NCBI GenBank assembly: GCA_023052935.1
Contig: CM041294.1
Location: 16,808,635 to 16,872,634, forward strand
Source of the DNA: Piezodorus guildinii
Taxonomy: Eukaryota > Arthropoda > Insecta > Hemiptera > Pentatomidae
Reading direction: 5' to 3'
DNA: 64,000 nt
Shown: positions 1 through 12,144 of the stretch, piece by piece
Layout: the number at the start of each line of letters is the position of its first letter
Position numbering within the stretch: the stretch's first letter is position 1
Position numbers and translations under genes: made by a program
The notes under the pieces: model-generated
Database searches by the model: none
The model's input: the letters and a program-made list of their open reading frames with translations, nothing else
What the model was told of the DNA's origin: nothing

Positions 1-114
1 TTAAATAATATAATATCTAAATTTAAATCTATTATGTCTGAGATAAAAAATACTGACGATAGTATGTCAAAAATTTTTATTATAGTAGAAGGCTTAATAT
101 CTTTGTTCGATTAA
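1..114 (+). CDS. C-terminal end of retrotransposon ORF1 (gag-like)
   Basis: Frame 1 is open from the first base to a TAA at 112-114, giving 37 residues with a heptad-like, Ile/Leu-rich pattern (SKFKSIMSEIK, then a hydrophobic stretch ending LISLFD). Jockey-group ORF1 proteins often end in such amphipathic helices, so this reads as the tail of the gag-like ORF1. The stop overlaps the ATG of the next ORF as TAATG. The zinc knuckles expected further upstream lie outside the window, so identity is inferred from position. Confidence 0.5.
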   Translation, partial: LNNIISKFKSIMSEIKNTDDSMSKIFIIVEGLISLFD

Positions 115-872
115 TGGTTCATCGGTACCTGACATCGAATAAATTTGACATTATTTATAATATATTGTGTATGTTAAACTATCTAATTTCATGTATTACT
201 CTTATCTCAGTAGTACAATGTTCAATGGTATTACTAATTAAAAACAAACATGCTCCTATGTACAAAACAATTTTACGAAGTAATATCCACAACACGCTCA
301 GTAAATATTGCTTATATCGTCTAATGCTTAAACATCTATCTCAAGCCAGGTATTCACAAAAACAAATACAGCTGTACACTCTTATTCGAATTGTTTTAGT
401 TACACTATACAATTCTCAAAACATCATAGTTCACACATTTCTTTATATTCTTATTTATATTGGTAACTATTTATTTTACGTTAATAGGTACATATGTACA
501 CTAAAATATAGTTCGGTCTATATAACTCGCCCATCCTTACATTCTCGTCGTAAAATCAATTATATTAACCAAAAATTTCCAAAAATTATTATATTAGTTA
601 ATAAAAGTTCAAACTGTACTTGTACTCACGATATTTTTACCGGTCTCACTTTCGTAAAATCGCTAATGAACTCTTTTACTTTAAATCGAATTCATTATTT
701 TTATAATCCTTATTGTCATTCTTCTCTTAATCCAAACAATAATCAACTTCATTTATACTATCAACTCGAGATTAATTATTCTGTATTCGTTTCTCGTTTA
801 TCCTCGTTTCCAGAAGTAAACAAAGCTCAGCTTATTTCATTATATTATCTGACTCCAAATGACATCTTCTGA
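114..872 (+). CDS. Middle ORF of the retrotransposon, unknown hydrophobic protein (252 aa)
   Basis: The frame opens at ATG 114-116, sharing one base with the ORF1 stop (TAATG), and ends 14 nt inside the ORF2 start. A 252-codon open frame is unlikely by chance at this AT content. The product is rich in Tyr, Leu, Ile, Asn and His. It has at least two long hydrophobic stretches that could be membrane segments, near residues 16-42 and 104-126, and a Cys pair at CTC near residue 170. I recognise no domain. It may be a true accessory protein, a readthrough extension, or a UTR that happens to lack stops. Jockey-group elements normally pass almost directly from ORF1 to ORF2, so this 745-nt interval is unusual. 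Confidence 0.4.
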   Translation: MVHRYLTSNKFDIIYNILCMLNYLISCITLISVVQCSMVLLIKNKHAPMYKTILRSNIHNTLSKYCLYRLMLKHLSQARYSQKQIQLYTLIRIVLVTLYNSQNIIVHTFLYILIYIGNYLFYVNRYICTLKYSSVYITRPSLHSRRKINYINQKFPKIIILVNKSSNCTCTHDIFTGLTFVKSLMNSFTLNRIHYFYNPYCHSSLNPNNNQLHLYYQLEINYSVFVSRLSSFPEVNKAQLISLYYLTPNDIF

Positions 873-3542
873 CGATAAAATAAAATTCATGATGTGGAAT
901 GCCCAAACGATCAGAGGTAATGATATAGAATTTAAATTATTCTTACAAAATAATACTCCGCACATAATCTCAGTGTGTGAAACTCGACTTTCGAATGAGG
1001 ACAGATTCTCGGTTCCGGGATACAATATTTATAGGAAAGATCGCAATAGGGCGGGAGGAGGAGTCATGCTTTTAATCCGCTCCGACGTCCAGCACCATTT
1101 CATTCAAACCCCCGACTTGGCTTGTACTGAAGCGGTTGCTATAAACACTACAATAGACAATAAATTAACTACCGTTATTTCAACGTATATCCCACCAAAT
1201 AAAATAAATATCGTTGATCTCAATAAACTATTTCGTTTAAATAAATATGTCCTTGTCTTTGGGGATCTTAACGCAAGGCATGTACAATGGAACTGCCACA
1301 GCACAAATAAAAATGGAAAAGCCATTTTAAATTTTATTATAAACAATCAAATACAATTACATAACCCGTTTGAACCTACCTATATACCCTCTCAGCGTAA
1401 TTTTAAACCCAGTATCATTGACCTTGCTCTCACAAAAAATTTACAAAAATTGACTCAACTCATTTCTTTACCGTGTCTTAGTTCGGACCACAACCCCGTC
1501 ATTTTCCGTATAGATACGTCATTACCTGTTTACCCGTTGAAAAAAAATTTTTTTCAACAAAGCGGACTGGCGTAAGTTCCGGAAGGTACTGGACTCTCAA
1601 ATATGTGTAAATCCGTCAATTCGTAATGCAAAAGACATTGACAATAATATAACCAAATTAAACGAATGTATTAGACAGGCTATGGTAGAGTCAATTCCAC
1701 AACAATATTTTCACAATTATCAATATTATAATTTACCTAACCATTTACGAGCATTAATTAAAATAAAAAATAAACTCAGGAAAAAATATCAACGAATTAA
1801 AAACCCACAAACTAAATTTATTTACTTCAAATTCAATCATTTTGTGAGATCCCGCATCAATAAGTGGAAAAACGATAACTGGGCTAGAATTTTAAGCTCT
1901 TGCAGGACAGGAGATAAAGTTATCTGGAATTTACATAAAAATATCACAAAACAGCCATCGAAAATTCCTCCACTTAAACACACAAACAGTTTCGCTTATG
2001 TTGATAAAGATAAGGCTGAACTACTAGCCAAACACTTCCAAGAGTCTCACGGTATCACTTCAAATTTGGGTACTAAAAACCAAAATAATAAAATTTCAAA
2101 ATCAGTTCGTGATCATTTTAAAATACCTGTAAGTAGTAACTTTTCCTCTATTTCACCAAAAAAAAACTGGCAAAGTAATCAAAGAACTCGCCACAAAGAA
2201 AGCATCAGGTGATGACGGTATTCCCTCTTTGGTAATAAAAAATATTAGCAAAAAATCAATATTATACTTAACAAAAATCTACAATTCCATCTTGAGACAC
2301 AGATATTTTCCTGCTATCTGGAAAACCCACAAAACTATCGCTATTGCTAAACCCAATAAAGACCAGAGAGAAATTTCGAATTACAGACCGATTAGCTTAT
2401 TAAATATTTTATCTAAAATCTTAGAAAGACTAATATTAACCAGAATAAATCGGCATATTAGACAAAACAAAATCATAATAGACGACCAATTCGGCTTCAG
2501 AAAACACCACTCTACTGTTGACCAACTAGCAAGGCTTACTGATTACGTAACCAAAGCTTTTAACGAAAAGAAACATACCGGTATGCTTTTAATAGATTTA
2601 GAAAAGGCTTTTGACACGGTTTGGCATACAGGACTTATTTACAAATTAATTAAATACAACTTCCCTCCCTACCTCATTCATATTATCCATTCATATCTCG
2701 ACAATAGACGATTTTTTGTTCGTGTAAATAATTCGACATCCAGTATACTCCCTGTAACGGCCGGCCTTCCTCAAGGATCCTGCCTCTCGCCAACTTTATT
2801 CAATGTATATATATCCGATTTTCCAAGCCACCCGCACGTAATAAGATCTCTTTACGCTGATGATACAGCCCTATATACATCATCTTATCGCATCGATACC
2901 ATAGTTAACAGGTTACAGCTAAACTTCAAAAAAATCAATAAATATTGCAATATGTGGAAATTAAAAATAAATGCAAACAAGTCAGAAGCTATAATCTTTA
3001 CTAAGCGCAGACCGAATATAAACCATCACCTTTTATTAAACTCAGTCCACATTAACTGGTCTAAATCAGTTAAATACTTAGGCATAACATTAGACAAATC
3101 GTTAACTTATACCGAACATATAAATAGAAAATCCGAAAAAACAAAAAAATGTATTTATAAAATGTTCCCATATTTTAATAAAAAATCTAGTTTAAGCACT
3201 CAGAACAAACTACTACTATATAAAACAGTCATACGTGCCCAGATATGTTATGCATCGCCCGTCTGGAGCTCGACTTGCAATACCAATTATAAAAAAATAG
3301 AAACAATACAAAATACATGTATGCGATTCATTAACAACTATCCACGATATACTAAAATTTCAAAAATGCTCTTTGAACTAAATCTCCCAACATTAAAACA
3401 GTATATCTACACAGTAACCAAAAACTATTTTGATAAAACCACAGCTTCTGAAAACCCATTAAAACTAGAAATTGGTAATTACAACAAAACATCACTAAAG
3501 CGCTACACGCACAAAAGAACCAAACATGTACTTTTAAACTAA
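859..3542 (+). pseudogene. Retrotransposon ORF2: endonuclease-reverse transcriptase with two single-base frameshifts
   Basis: ORF2 lies in three frames. 859-1575 encodes the endonuclease: WNAQTIRGN, catalytic Glu in SVCETRL, FGDLNARH and the terminal SSDHNPV motif. After a shift in the A8/T7 run at about 1540-1556, the linker continues (FNKADWRKFRK) in the frame of 1682-2212. A second shift in the A9 run at about 2159-2167 leads into 2229-3542, which carries the RT: SNYRPISLLN, LLIDLEKAFD, GLPQGSCLSP, the catalytic YADD at 2853-2864 and KYLGITLD. Endonuclease and RT motifs are all intact. Both breaks sit in homopolymers, so sequencing error is as likely as real decay. The product would nick target DNA and reverse transcribe the element RNA. 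Confidence 0.92.
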
Positions 3543-3737
3543 TATTGTAATTTATATTGTGTAGGTTTTTTTTTCCTGTTACTTTTCCTACTGTCTTAAA
3601 CAAAATATTGTATAATCATTTGTAAATTCAAAGGATGATTGAAACTCTGTTATCATGAAAAAAGGTCTACTGAAATCATGAAACCAAACATGTTTGTATT
3701 GAGTGTACATTGTAAATATTATGTAAATAAATAAATC

Positions 3738-3759
3738 TTCTTCTTCTTCTTCTTCTTCT
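3738..3759 (+). repeat. (TTC)n 3' tail of the Jockey-like element
   Basis: About seven TTC units follow AAATAAATAAA directly. Non-LTR elements often end in such short tandem repeats. The tract marks the 3' junction of the element. Confidence 0.8.
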
Positions 3760-3851
3760 ATCCTAATTAAATTTGATAGACAAAATTGCCCCCACTGTAG
3801 CATCGTCTGATTAGCCATAGCAGCATAAAGTGGTGTGAAATAAATAATAAA
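3760..3851 (+). mobile_element. SINE-1 3' fragment abutting the Jockey-like element
   Basis: This stretch carries the SINE-1 3' signature found elsewhere in the window: CTGTAGCATCGTC, then GATTAGCC, AGCATAAAGTG and a TAAATAAATAA tail. It starts right at the end of the TTC tract, as if the LINE inserted into a SINE. The matching 5' half would be left of the window. Confidence 0.75.
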
Positions 3852-5532
3852 AAAGTTATACAGAAATTAATGTTCAACTGAAAACTAATAAATAAATGGA
3901 TGTAAAAAAAATTAAACATATCACTAAGAATTTAGCCTAAATCCCAATTTTACTTAATATTAATTATAATAAAAGAAAAAACAACCAAAAAACACATGCT
4001 TAATTTAATTTATAAGTAAAAATTTATTAAATAAAATAAAAAACCAAAACAATTAATTTTTATTACAATTAAAAGTTGTTTGAATGAATAAATGTATTGT
4101 TAGGTTCTTTTAATTAAATTGATCCATTTTCGTTCAACTTATTTAATTTCTTATTTTCTTCTCCCTACGTTTCGGCTTTTTGCCATTTTCAAGGGTTCTA
4201 CAAACATTATTTATTTTAAAACTAAAAAATAAACAACATTTCTTTAATCCAGTGTCACATTTTTTTAAATGTGACAAAATATATATTTATATAAGTGCAT
4301 AATGATGGAATATTAAAAGGTATGTAAATTGCCTTGTAACAATGTAAAAAAGTAATGTTGTTTATCTTTTAGTTTTAAAATAAATGATGTTTGTAGATCC
4401 CTTGAAAATGGCAAAAAGCCGAAACATAGGGAGAGGGAAATAAGTTGAATGAAAATGGATCAATTTAATTAAAAGAACCTAACAAAAACAATATTTATCA
4501 GCTTCAGAAGGCAAAAGATTTAAAAATATTGTTCTAAGCATGACATTTTCAAAAATTTTAAGTGCTATACTTCAAACACATTTGACTTTCAATAACTAAT
4601 AAACATCGAAGCATTAATAACATGTCATGAATAATTATTTTAATTTCATCAAAGTATCTGGCTCTTAATATAAATGTAAAGAGTCAGGATATGAAGGTCA
4701 GTAATAGATAAAAAACATGCATATACACTCACTATATCTGATTGCTATTATCTTAGCAAGATAAGTAAATATTAGCTGTGACCTGGGCAGGTTAAGATTA
4801 AATGAGAAAAACAAATTAATATTTGCGACAAGTCATCCTTATCAGAGTGCTTTAAAAACTAATAAATAATTAAATTTTTACATGTACATCTCACATTAGC
4901 AAATATATATGATCATGATGCACTTTTAATAAAACTTAAGGATCTTGAAATAGGAAAATTTTCTGAAAAAAATATTTTCAAGGTCTTAAAAAAAGGAAAT
5001 TAGATTGAATGGTTGTATTGAATATATGTATAAGTTTTCAAATTTTAATTACTTTCCTCTATCAGTTGGACGAATCAAATCATTCTCACATTTCAAAATC
5101 AATATACATTATTCATTAACTGACATAACAGATTATGATGTACGAGTTTTTATGACTGTTTTTGAACGATAGTTTTAAATTGACTTAGTTAAATAAGAGA
5201 GTTTGAAGAAGTATTATTTAATTTTATACTCCTTAAAATTTTGTAATTGAATAGTGAAAAAAAAATGGTTAAAACAATTCAAAACACTTCATATTTTCCC
5301 CTAATGTTTATAAATTGTAGTCATCCCGGTTTCAGTATAATTTTACATTCTTTAATGGGCCAAAATCGAAAATCTCACAATTTAAGAAAATTGAAAGAAG
5401 ACATTATAGGTATGAAGGGTTGAGAACTGATGATGACTTTAACCCCAACATATTTGCAAATTTCTTAACTGGAGAAATGAAAAATATTGTCATATTTATA
5501 AAAAAAAATATTAGTAATACAAATTAAATTAC
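3852..5532. other. Part of a TMBIM6 intron, mostly unannotated
   Basis: Apart from the fold-back repeat at 4099-4483, I see only AT-rich unique sequence. A search for the missing TMBIM6 C-terminal exon on the minus strand found nothing, so the intron following the 5533-5759 exon runs past the left edge and holds the retrotransposon. Confidence 0.6.
4099..4483. repeat. Fold-back (long inverted repeat) element F3
   Basis: Two arms of about 135 bp are imperfect reverse complements around an AT-rich centre. The ends read GTTAGGTTCTTTT and AAAAGAACCTAAC. Each arm contains the core GGCTTTTTGCCATTTTCAAG with an adjoining GCCGAAACAT/ACGTTTCGGC motif. No ORF is present, so this is a MITE-like fold-back. 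Confidence 0.8.
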
Positions 5533-8500
5533 CTGGAAGAGGAGCGTAGAAGACAGGAACATGCTAGCAAGGGAGAAAACGAACAAAGCAGAGAGAATAG
5601 TAGTGATTGTGCCACCAAGGAAGAGCCATGATCCACGCCTCGCAAGAAGAGCGGACAGAGAGAATGAAACGAAAATGAGTGATGTAGCAAGAAGTGCGGT
5701 AGGAATAATGGATGGGTCAATCAAAATAACTTGTTCCAACAAAGGTCCCAATCCAAGTCCTGTAATAAAAAAAAAAAAAAATCAAATATGAATTATTTAA
5801 TAAAAATAAATATATATATAATGATGTTTAAATCAGGAATGCGATTAACTTTATAAATTATCAAATTAAAAAAATTAATAATTTATCAATTATGAAATTT
5901 ACTGAACACCAATAAAAATTATAAATATGTTATATATGATCATGTAAGCATACCAAATCAGTCTAAATTAGATAAATATTACAACATTTGTTTCCTTTTT
6001 CTTATATTTTAATTTATAACAATGTACTCTTAATTATTAACAATTATTTTAATCGTTATTTTAATTTGATAAACTAATTATTCTTCATCATTGTTTAGGT
6101 TTATTTAATAATTATTATGTATGTATTCCATTTCTTTTAAAGAAAAGGAAAAAAAAAAAGGATATTGTGTCATTGAAACATTGATGTAAATCATTAAGGC
6201 AGTGACAACACAACTTTTCTAAATGCTAATAAAGCTAATTTGATATTTAACGAGATGGACAAACTGCTGCAGTTTAACAAAGTATATTTTGTTTATTTTA
6301 ATAACATCCATCTTAACGAATGCCCAAAAAGGCTGTCTGTCCATGATCTAGCCATTAAAAATTAGAATTTATATTGTAACCATTAATTTTATTACAGTGA
6401 ATGGACAGTCAAAATTTTGCATAAATTGGTTTCTTATGTAAAATCATAAAAGCAGATTCTAATATGTTGTTCAGACATTCGAGGAATTAATAAGTCAAAC
6501 AGGTCCATTCTCTGTTTTTTTCCCCCTCTATAATCTAGTACTCATATACCTAAAAATAAACTTAAAAAATATGGTGACCAGCTTTATCTTATCTTCTGTA
6601 ACGATCTGGCTATGAAACCTAGCATTCTAATGTATATTTTCCTTTTAATAACTCAAGAAAAGCATTTAGAGGGTAATAATACAAAAAAAACTGCTTGAGA
6701 TGAAAAATCATAATTGAATGTCACAAAATTTAGAAATAGATACATGTATATATAAAATTTCATTACCATATTAATAAAACAAGATATCCTTTAATTCAGG
6801 TTTCAATGTTATGGAAAAAACGGAATTTTATAAGAATAGTGAAATAGAGAAGGTTAAAAAAAAAAAAAGTTGGAATAAAAGAATAGACACAATACTATTA
6901 GTACTACAGAAACTCATAAAAATACCACATATAGCAATCTAGGAGCCATATTGATTAGCTTTTAGATTGCAGTGAGTTCTTAGAGTAGGAGATTTAATAA
7001 TAGTTCTATACTCCATACAATTCTTGAATAAACGAATAAGTCAACCATTTCTTCTGTTGATTTTTATTATAACCTGTCTCTTATTTATATTTATGGGATT
7101 CAAGTGGCAGCATTGAAAACAAAAAAAAACCTGGTGCGGGCAACACACGACTTACAGTTAGCTCCGTTTTCAGAATCGATTAAAGAATTTTCAAAAACAG
7201 TAAGAGATAAAAATGAGTGAAACCATTAAAGAATTAGTTAAATGGAATTCTTGGAATTTCTATAGAAACGTGTTTTATTAAAAAATCTATAATATTATTA
7301 TCTAAAACAATTACTTAGTTTTATCGGTATTTTATCACTCTCTATTAACTTTTACAAGCTCTTGGGTATTAGATAATATTTTTTTCTAAAATCTTTAGCT
7401 TTCCAACAGTATATTACTGTCCTTATGTTCAAAGTCAAAAAATTGCATTAAAAAATATTTTTTCAGTTTTCTCCTTTAGTTGTTTTTGAATTCGCACAAC
7501 TTGCATATTTAGCTATTAATTATCAATGCTAACAAGATAATATAGTTATTTTTATAGAATCTACAGAATTAAAGGTATTTTAGAGGAAGGAAATTTAAAT
7601 TTCGGCATTTAAGCCCTGTCAGACCATTTTAATCAGAATGAAACCTACATGACATTTAAGCCTATTTAATTTTACATTGATATAGCGAGTTTAATCAAAA
7701 TCGTAGGAACCATTTTCGAGAAAATTGAAAAAAAAGTGCAAAATGCATGGTATAAAGTGGCTCTTCTGGTAAGCTCAGTTTGATAAAAAGGTTTTGTAAC
7801 GTCTCGGGCGTATAGTTGTCTAAAAAAGGAAATTTCAGTTCCATAGGACCGCACACCGACACACACAGACCTTTTTGCGGGACTTGGTTATTTGGACTCA
7901 GGGACCCTAAAATGTGTATTTCCGTTGAAAACTGGAATTCGAAAATTTTCACGTCACAATACTTTCCATTACTATATATAGTAAGTGAAAGTAAAAATGG
8001 ATCCTTTTCGAGTGAGGTCAGGGTCTTAATGCAATTCAAATTTAGTTCTTCATTTAAAGAAAACATGACCAGTCTCACAGAATTTCTTTGAAGGTATAAT
8101 CCCTAAACTTTGCAAATACTTGGCTGCATTTTATATCAGAGAAGGTAATACTCAAAATTTGTATAAAAAAAAAAAAAAAGCAGAAGATAAATATCACAAA
8201 ACAGAACTTATACCCAAGAATTATATAAAAAAAAAAAAAAAAAAAGAACTAATAGTCAAATCATAGATTCTAGCCAAACTAATAAAATATATGGTTCCCT
8301 CTGAATTGTTATTTGTAGGTCATCTTTAGACCTAGTGGTACTTAGTTAAGTACCAACTATAAATACTGAATAAATATTATTTATAAAAATGTAAGGGATC
8401 ACAAAATTCAAAATAAGGGCCTAAAAAGTTGAAAACCCCTTTGACCTAAGCCTAGGATCAAAATCATACAGTCTGCATGAAAAGTATTTATAGATCCCAT

Positions 8501-11402
8501 TAAAAAAAGGTTTAACAAAACATTGGTATTTTCTCTTTTCTTATAACGGTCTAAAATTTACCGGAAGATTTCTTTATAAAATATCAATATATTTTATTGT
8601 GTGATCTATTGTACCATCTTTAAATTTGATAGACCGACTCACTCTAGCAGCATTTATATCACCCCAGAACTGAAGTGACTTATATTGTGAATTACACTTA
8701 CACAAGTTTTAATCAAATCAATCGGTAGTCAAGAAAGCCAAAAACTGTGAAATAAAAAGTATACTGCATTTGAAATGAAAAGTTAACAAATATAAGTCAC
8801 TTGTATGTTAAGAGTGAAAGAATGAGATACCTTCAATTGAAGTTATAAATAGTATGTTAAGGATGTTTTAGTCGGCTGTAGAAACTATTATAGGTGGAAT
8901 AATCAGGAGTCAGTCTTTCTCTAAATATTTTAATTTTGCCAAGTGAGCCATCATCAGGACATTATTGAGCCATGTCCAAGCATAAACTCATTTTCAGTTT
9001 ATGCTTGGACATGGCTCAGTAATGCCCTGATGATGGCTCACAAGCTTGAGCCGAAATGTCGGCAAAATTAAAATATTTAGAAAAAGAGTGACTCCTGATT
9101 ATTCCACCTATAATATAAATAGTATGGTGTCAAAAAGAAGAATTTTTGAAACTAGCGAAGACTAATTTGGAAAAAGAGAAAAAAATGCTTGTAAAACTAA
9201 GATAAGGTTCATCTACAACATAATGAAACGAATGGTCACCCCTCAGAAACAGAATATTTATCTTTTAGGGCATCTGCCTCAAAGAATAGACAATGTTTCT
9301 GATTTCCATGATTTAAACAGTGTTATTGCTAAAGCGTGGAACATAATTTAAAAAACATTTATATCATTAAAAGTGTCTTCAAATAGAACTAAAAGCCGGA
9401 CATGCCACTATTATAAATAGATATAAATTTTATTTTAAATTTAATGAAAGTGGCATAAAATTATAACTTAATTACTTGAGTACTCCCTGGAAATAATATA
9501 AATACTTTTAATTATTTAAACCCAGGAGACTATAATAATAAATAGTACAAAACCTTTTAACTATGACTGCATATCAGTTGGTAGTAAAATAGAGTATGGT
9601 ATGAGATAGTTTTCAAATACAACTAAGAAAGATTCATTAGTTAGTCAAAATTTAATGTCTTAAAATAAAATTAAAAATTCAAATAAGTAGACACAAAAAG
9701 GTAAAATCACATTCAATAATTTATCATAAAAATATCTTCTAATATTATCAAGTTACTTAGTATTGTTTATAATAAATATAGAAAAAACAGCTATTATAAG
9801 GCTGTATATTATTATCTAATAATAATTTAAAATCAATTTATGATGAGACATTTATTAAAATGAAATTTCTATACAAATTAATTGGTACAACTCTATACAA
9901 AAACAAAGAAATATTCACAATGATGATGTGGCTATACTATCAGTTTTTTCATATTAAAGTGACTCAGCAATTGAAACAAGGCTAATTGGTGAGAAAATGA
10001 ATATTTTTAACCCTTCTGAACTGGGTATGATCCTTGATATGATAGCAATTACCATAACTTATTTTGAATATTCAATAAATGATCCTATTATTTATTGATA
10101 AAGATAAACCTCTTTTAATAACTGTTAAATAATTGAAATATGACAAAATAAGTTTTGCTCAATATTACACAAATGTAAAATACAATAATAAGCGATATAT
10201 AAAAACAATTGTTGGAATCAGCCAAAATCTTATAACAAAATTAGACTTGAAACAAATACTCTACTTACATTAATGTTACAATATGTTATAATGATTACAT
10301 TTAAATAGGTTTTTAAATTTTTCCAAAAGAATTTAATGAAAAGCTGTGTTCTTCCAGGGAATAAGAAAGGAAATATAATCATTTGAGTCAAAAATATTAT
10401 CTAGTATTATATCCATACTTCAAAAAAACTACAAATATATCTGTTCTGTATTTTAACCGCAGAGAAGAATGTAAATTCAGATTGATCTAATTTTAAAAAA
10501 ACAACAGTATCAACGTTTAATGTTTCTTCCCCCTAATACTTAATATAGGTGGTGTCAACTGTAAAAGCATATCCAATAACTCATTAAACATATAGGTATC
10601 TTTCTTCCATATTAAAATGAATATCATACCTGAACAAAATGAAAATCCAGTAAGAAATCCCAGGCGCATCAACTGATTTTTGCCATTGTCTTTGGTACAA
10701 TTCAAGGCAAGTATAAATCCAATGGCTCCCAACACAGTTATGAAGTTGCGAGAGAGAATATTGGTGTATAAATCAATGTAAGCACCCAGTGAGGCAGATA
10801 TAGTGGCCAATGTTAAACATGCATAAACATTCTTCAAATGTATACGCACTGGTTCTTCACTGAAAGTTAAAAAGAAACATAAATTATTAATATTCAAATA
10901 GCAAGAAACTATGGCCTAGAATAAATTTTAATGTGCGTGATCATTGACAGCTAATGATCAAAGGTCATTTTGAGAGAAAAAAATTGCAAAAAAGTTTAAA
11001 CAAAATAAAATTCCACAACAAAAATCGTAAGTTTGAAGGAAATAATGGCGCTCAATTGCCTTGAAATGAACAGGAATAAACATGATAAAAATTGATTAGA
11101 ATATTATGTTTGAGTTCTTAACACGTAAGAGTATTTAAATAGCTCATTAAACAACTGCTTAAGGATGCATTGACTCCTGATATTTAACACAATTTTTAGA
11201 GAAAAATGTTGAGCATGATGCAATATCAGATACAAGTGTAATCTATAATAAACCAATCGATTGTTATATTTTAACAAAGTAATCATTACCATGAATTACT
11301 AGAAATAAAATAATCATTAATTTTGCAAAAAGAAACAAAAAACAAATCTACTTACATTTTGGAATTGAAAGTATTTATAAATGAACTCAACCCAGACGCC
11401 AT
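5533..11402 (-). CDS. TMBIM6: Bax inhibitor-1 (TMBIM6), first three coding exons
   Basis: Three coding exons are visible on the minus strand: 11356-11402 (ATG GCG TCT..., 15 codons plus 2 nt), 10630-10859 and 5533-5759. All junctions are GT-AG with matching phases 2, 1 and 0, and together they encode 168 residues. Family proteins are about 237 residues, so the last ~70, including the final helices and charged tail, lie left of the window. Recognisable stretches include HLKNVYACL, RLGFLTGFSFCSG, DPSIIPTALL, LSALLARRGSWLFLGG and SSTLLFQ. The protein is a multi-pass ER membrane protein that limits cell death and modulates ER calcium. Its introns are long and repeat-filled. It probably shares an upstream region with the CUB/LDLa gene. 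Confidence 0.92.
7131..7997 (+). repeat. Repeat family M, copy 1 (MITE-like, short terminal inverted repeats)
   Basis: This is the fullest copy of a family seen about nine times here. It begins near GGGCAACACACGACTT and ends GTAAGTGAAAGTAAAAA. In better copies the ends form a 14-bp inverted repeat (ACTTTCACTTACCT / AGGTAAGTGAAAGT). Shared internal landmarks are ATGCATGGTATAAAGT, ACGTCTCGGGCGTATAG, a CA-rich core and GACCTTTTTGCGGGACTT. There is no coding capacity, so it looks like a non-autonomous DNA element. Confidence 0.7.
8868..9114. repeat. Fold-back element F1, copy 1
   Basis: Arms run ATTATAGGTGGAATAATCAG ... and back to CTGATTATTCCACCTATAAT, with inner arms CATGTCCAAGCATAAACT / AGTTTATGCTTGGACATG. 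The right arm carries GCTTGAGCCGAAATGTCGGC. A second copy lies at 38064-38302. Confidence 0.85.
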
Positions 11403-12144
11403 GGTAGTTTTCTCGAATTCTCACAAGTAGTCACTATATTTGAATCAAGAAACAAATTATCAGATTTAAAATGCTCTTAGGACAACTCCAACAACGTCAA
11501 GAATCTAGAGAACACGCAAATTTCAATATGATTTTAACACAGTCACGTAAGACAATCAACTCACGACAGAATAATGACGTTTACATCAGAAATCTACTGT
11601 CCAATGTGACAAATAGAGCGCGTATATATAAAGTAATATGATATCCACTATTAAATACCAACTATAATATTATTGCACTACAATTCTAAGACATTTATTT
11701 ATATATATATCCTTTAACGTAGGGTAATTGTCACGGTTCTCCTATCAAAATACAAAAATATATTTTTAGTGTTAATTCAGTAAAAAAACCCGCCAAGTTT
11801 AAAAATACGTAGAACTGTATTTCAAACAAAAAACTTAACAGGACTATAAATCTTGTGAGGAACGGAAATAAGGACATAAGTAAAATAAGAATCAAGCATA
11901 AGTGATCTATAAGTTTATTATTTTAAAAAAAAGTTAATGGCTTTATTAAATATTTTTATTTATTTTTTATTATTTACTACTGATGAAAATAGATTTAAAA
12001 CTTAAAACTCATCCCTGGCCTTTATAATGGCTTTTGTTGTGAAAACTACCATCATAATGAAAAATATTAATTAAAATTTTAACAAACCTGTATAAGAAAC
12101 CTTACAAGCTGCTTGTACTCTTAATGTGATAATAGAATATTTCT
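11403..12144. promoter_or_regulatory. Candidate bidirectional promoter between TMBIM6 and the CUB/LDLa gene
   Basis: The minus-strand ATG of TMBIM6 (11402) and the proposed plus-strand ATG of the CUB/LDLa gene (12145) face away from each other across 742 bp. I see no clear TATA box or initiator in a useful position for either gene. The assignment depends on the proposed exon at 12145. Confidence 0.3.

Larger units (their letters stand above)
1..3759 (+). mobile_element. Jockey-like non-LTR retrotransposon, 5' end outside the window
   Basis: The element shows the end of an ORF1, a middle ORF, and an ORF2 with an apurinic-type endonuclease followed by a reverse transcriptase, then a short 3' UTR ending in AAATAAATAAA plus about seven TTC units (3738-3759). 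Endonuclease before RT, no RNase H and a simple-repeat tail fit the Jockey group. The element begins left of the window, so full length and target duplication cannot be read. It lies in the intron downstream of the last visible TMBIM6 exon. The only coding damage seen is two single-base shifts in homopolymers, so the insertion looks young. Clade assignment rests on motif order and general resemblance, not on alignment. Confidence 0.9.
5760..10629. other. TMBIM6 intron 2
   Basis: This 4.9-kb intron holds one copy of repeat family M (7131-7997) and one F1 fold-back (8868-9114). The rest is AT-rich with short poly-A runs, and I see no other gene. Confidence 0.7.

Noticed and set aside
3588..3818. 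Minus-strand frame with a poly-Glu run
   Set aside because: The Glu run is the reverse of the TTC tail of the retrotransposon.
3852..5500. Missing C-terminal TMBIM6 exon
   Set aside because: No minus-strand frame resembles the conserved final helices; it must lie left of the window.
7695..8091. Open frames in family M copy 1
   Set aside because: Frames fall across a non-coding repeat and are not kept in other copies.
8868..9114. CRISPR-like repeats
   Set aside because: A single palindrome with no spacers, in a eukaryotic intron.
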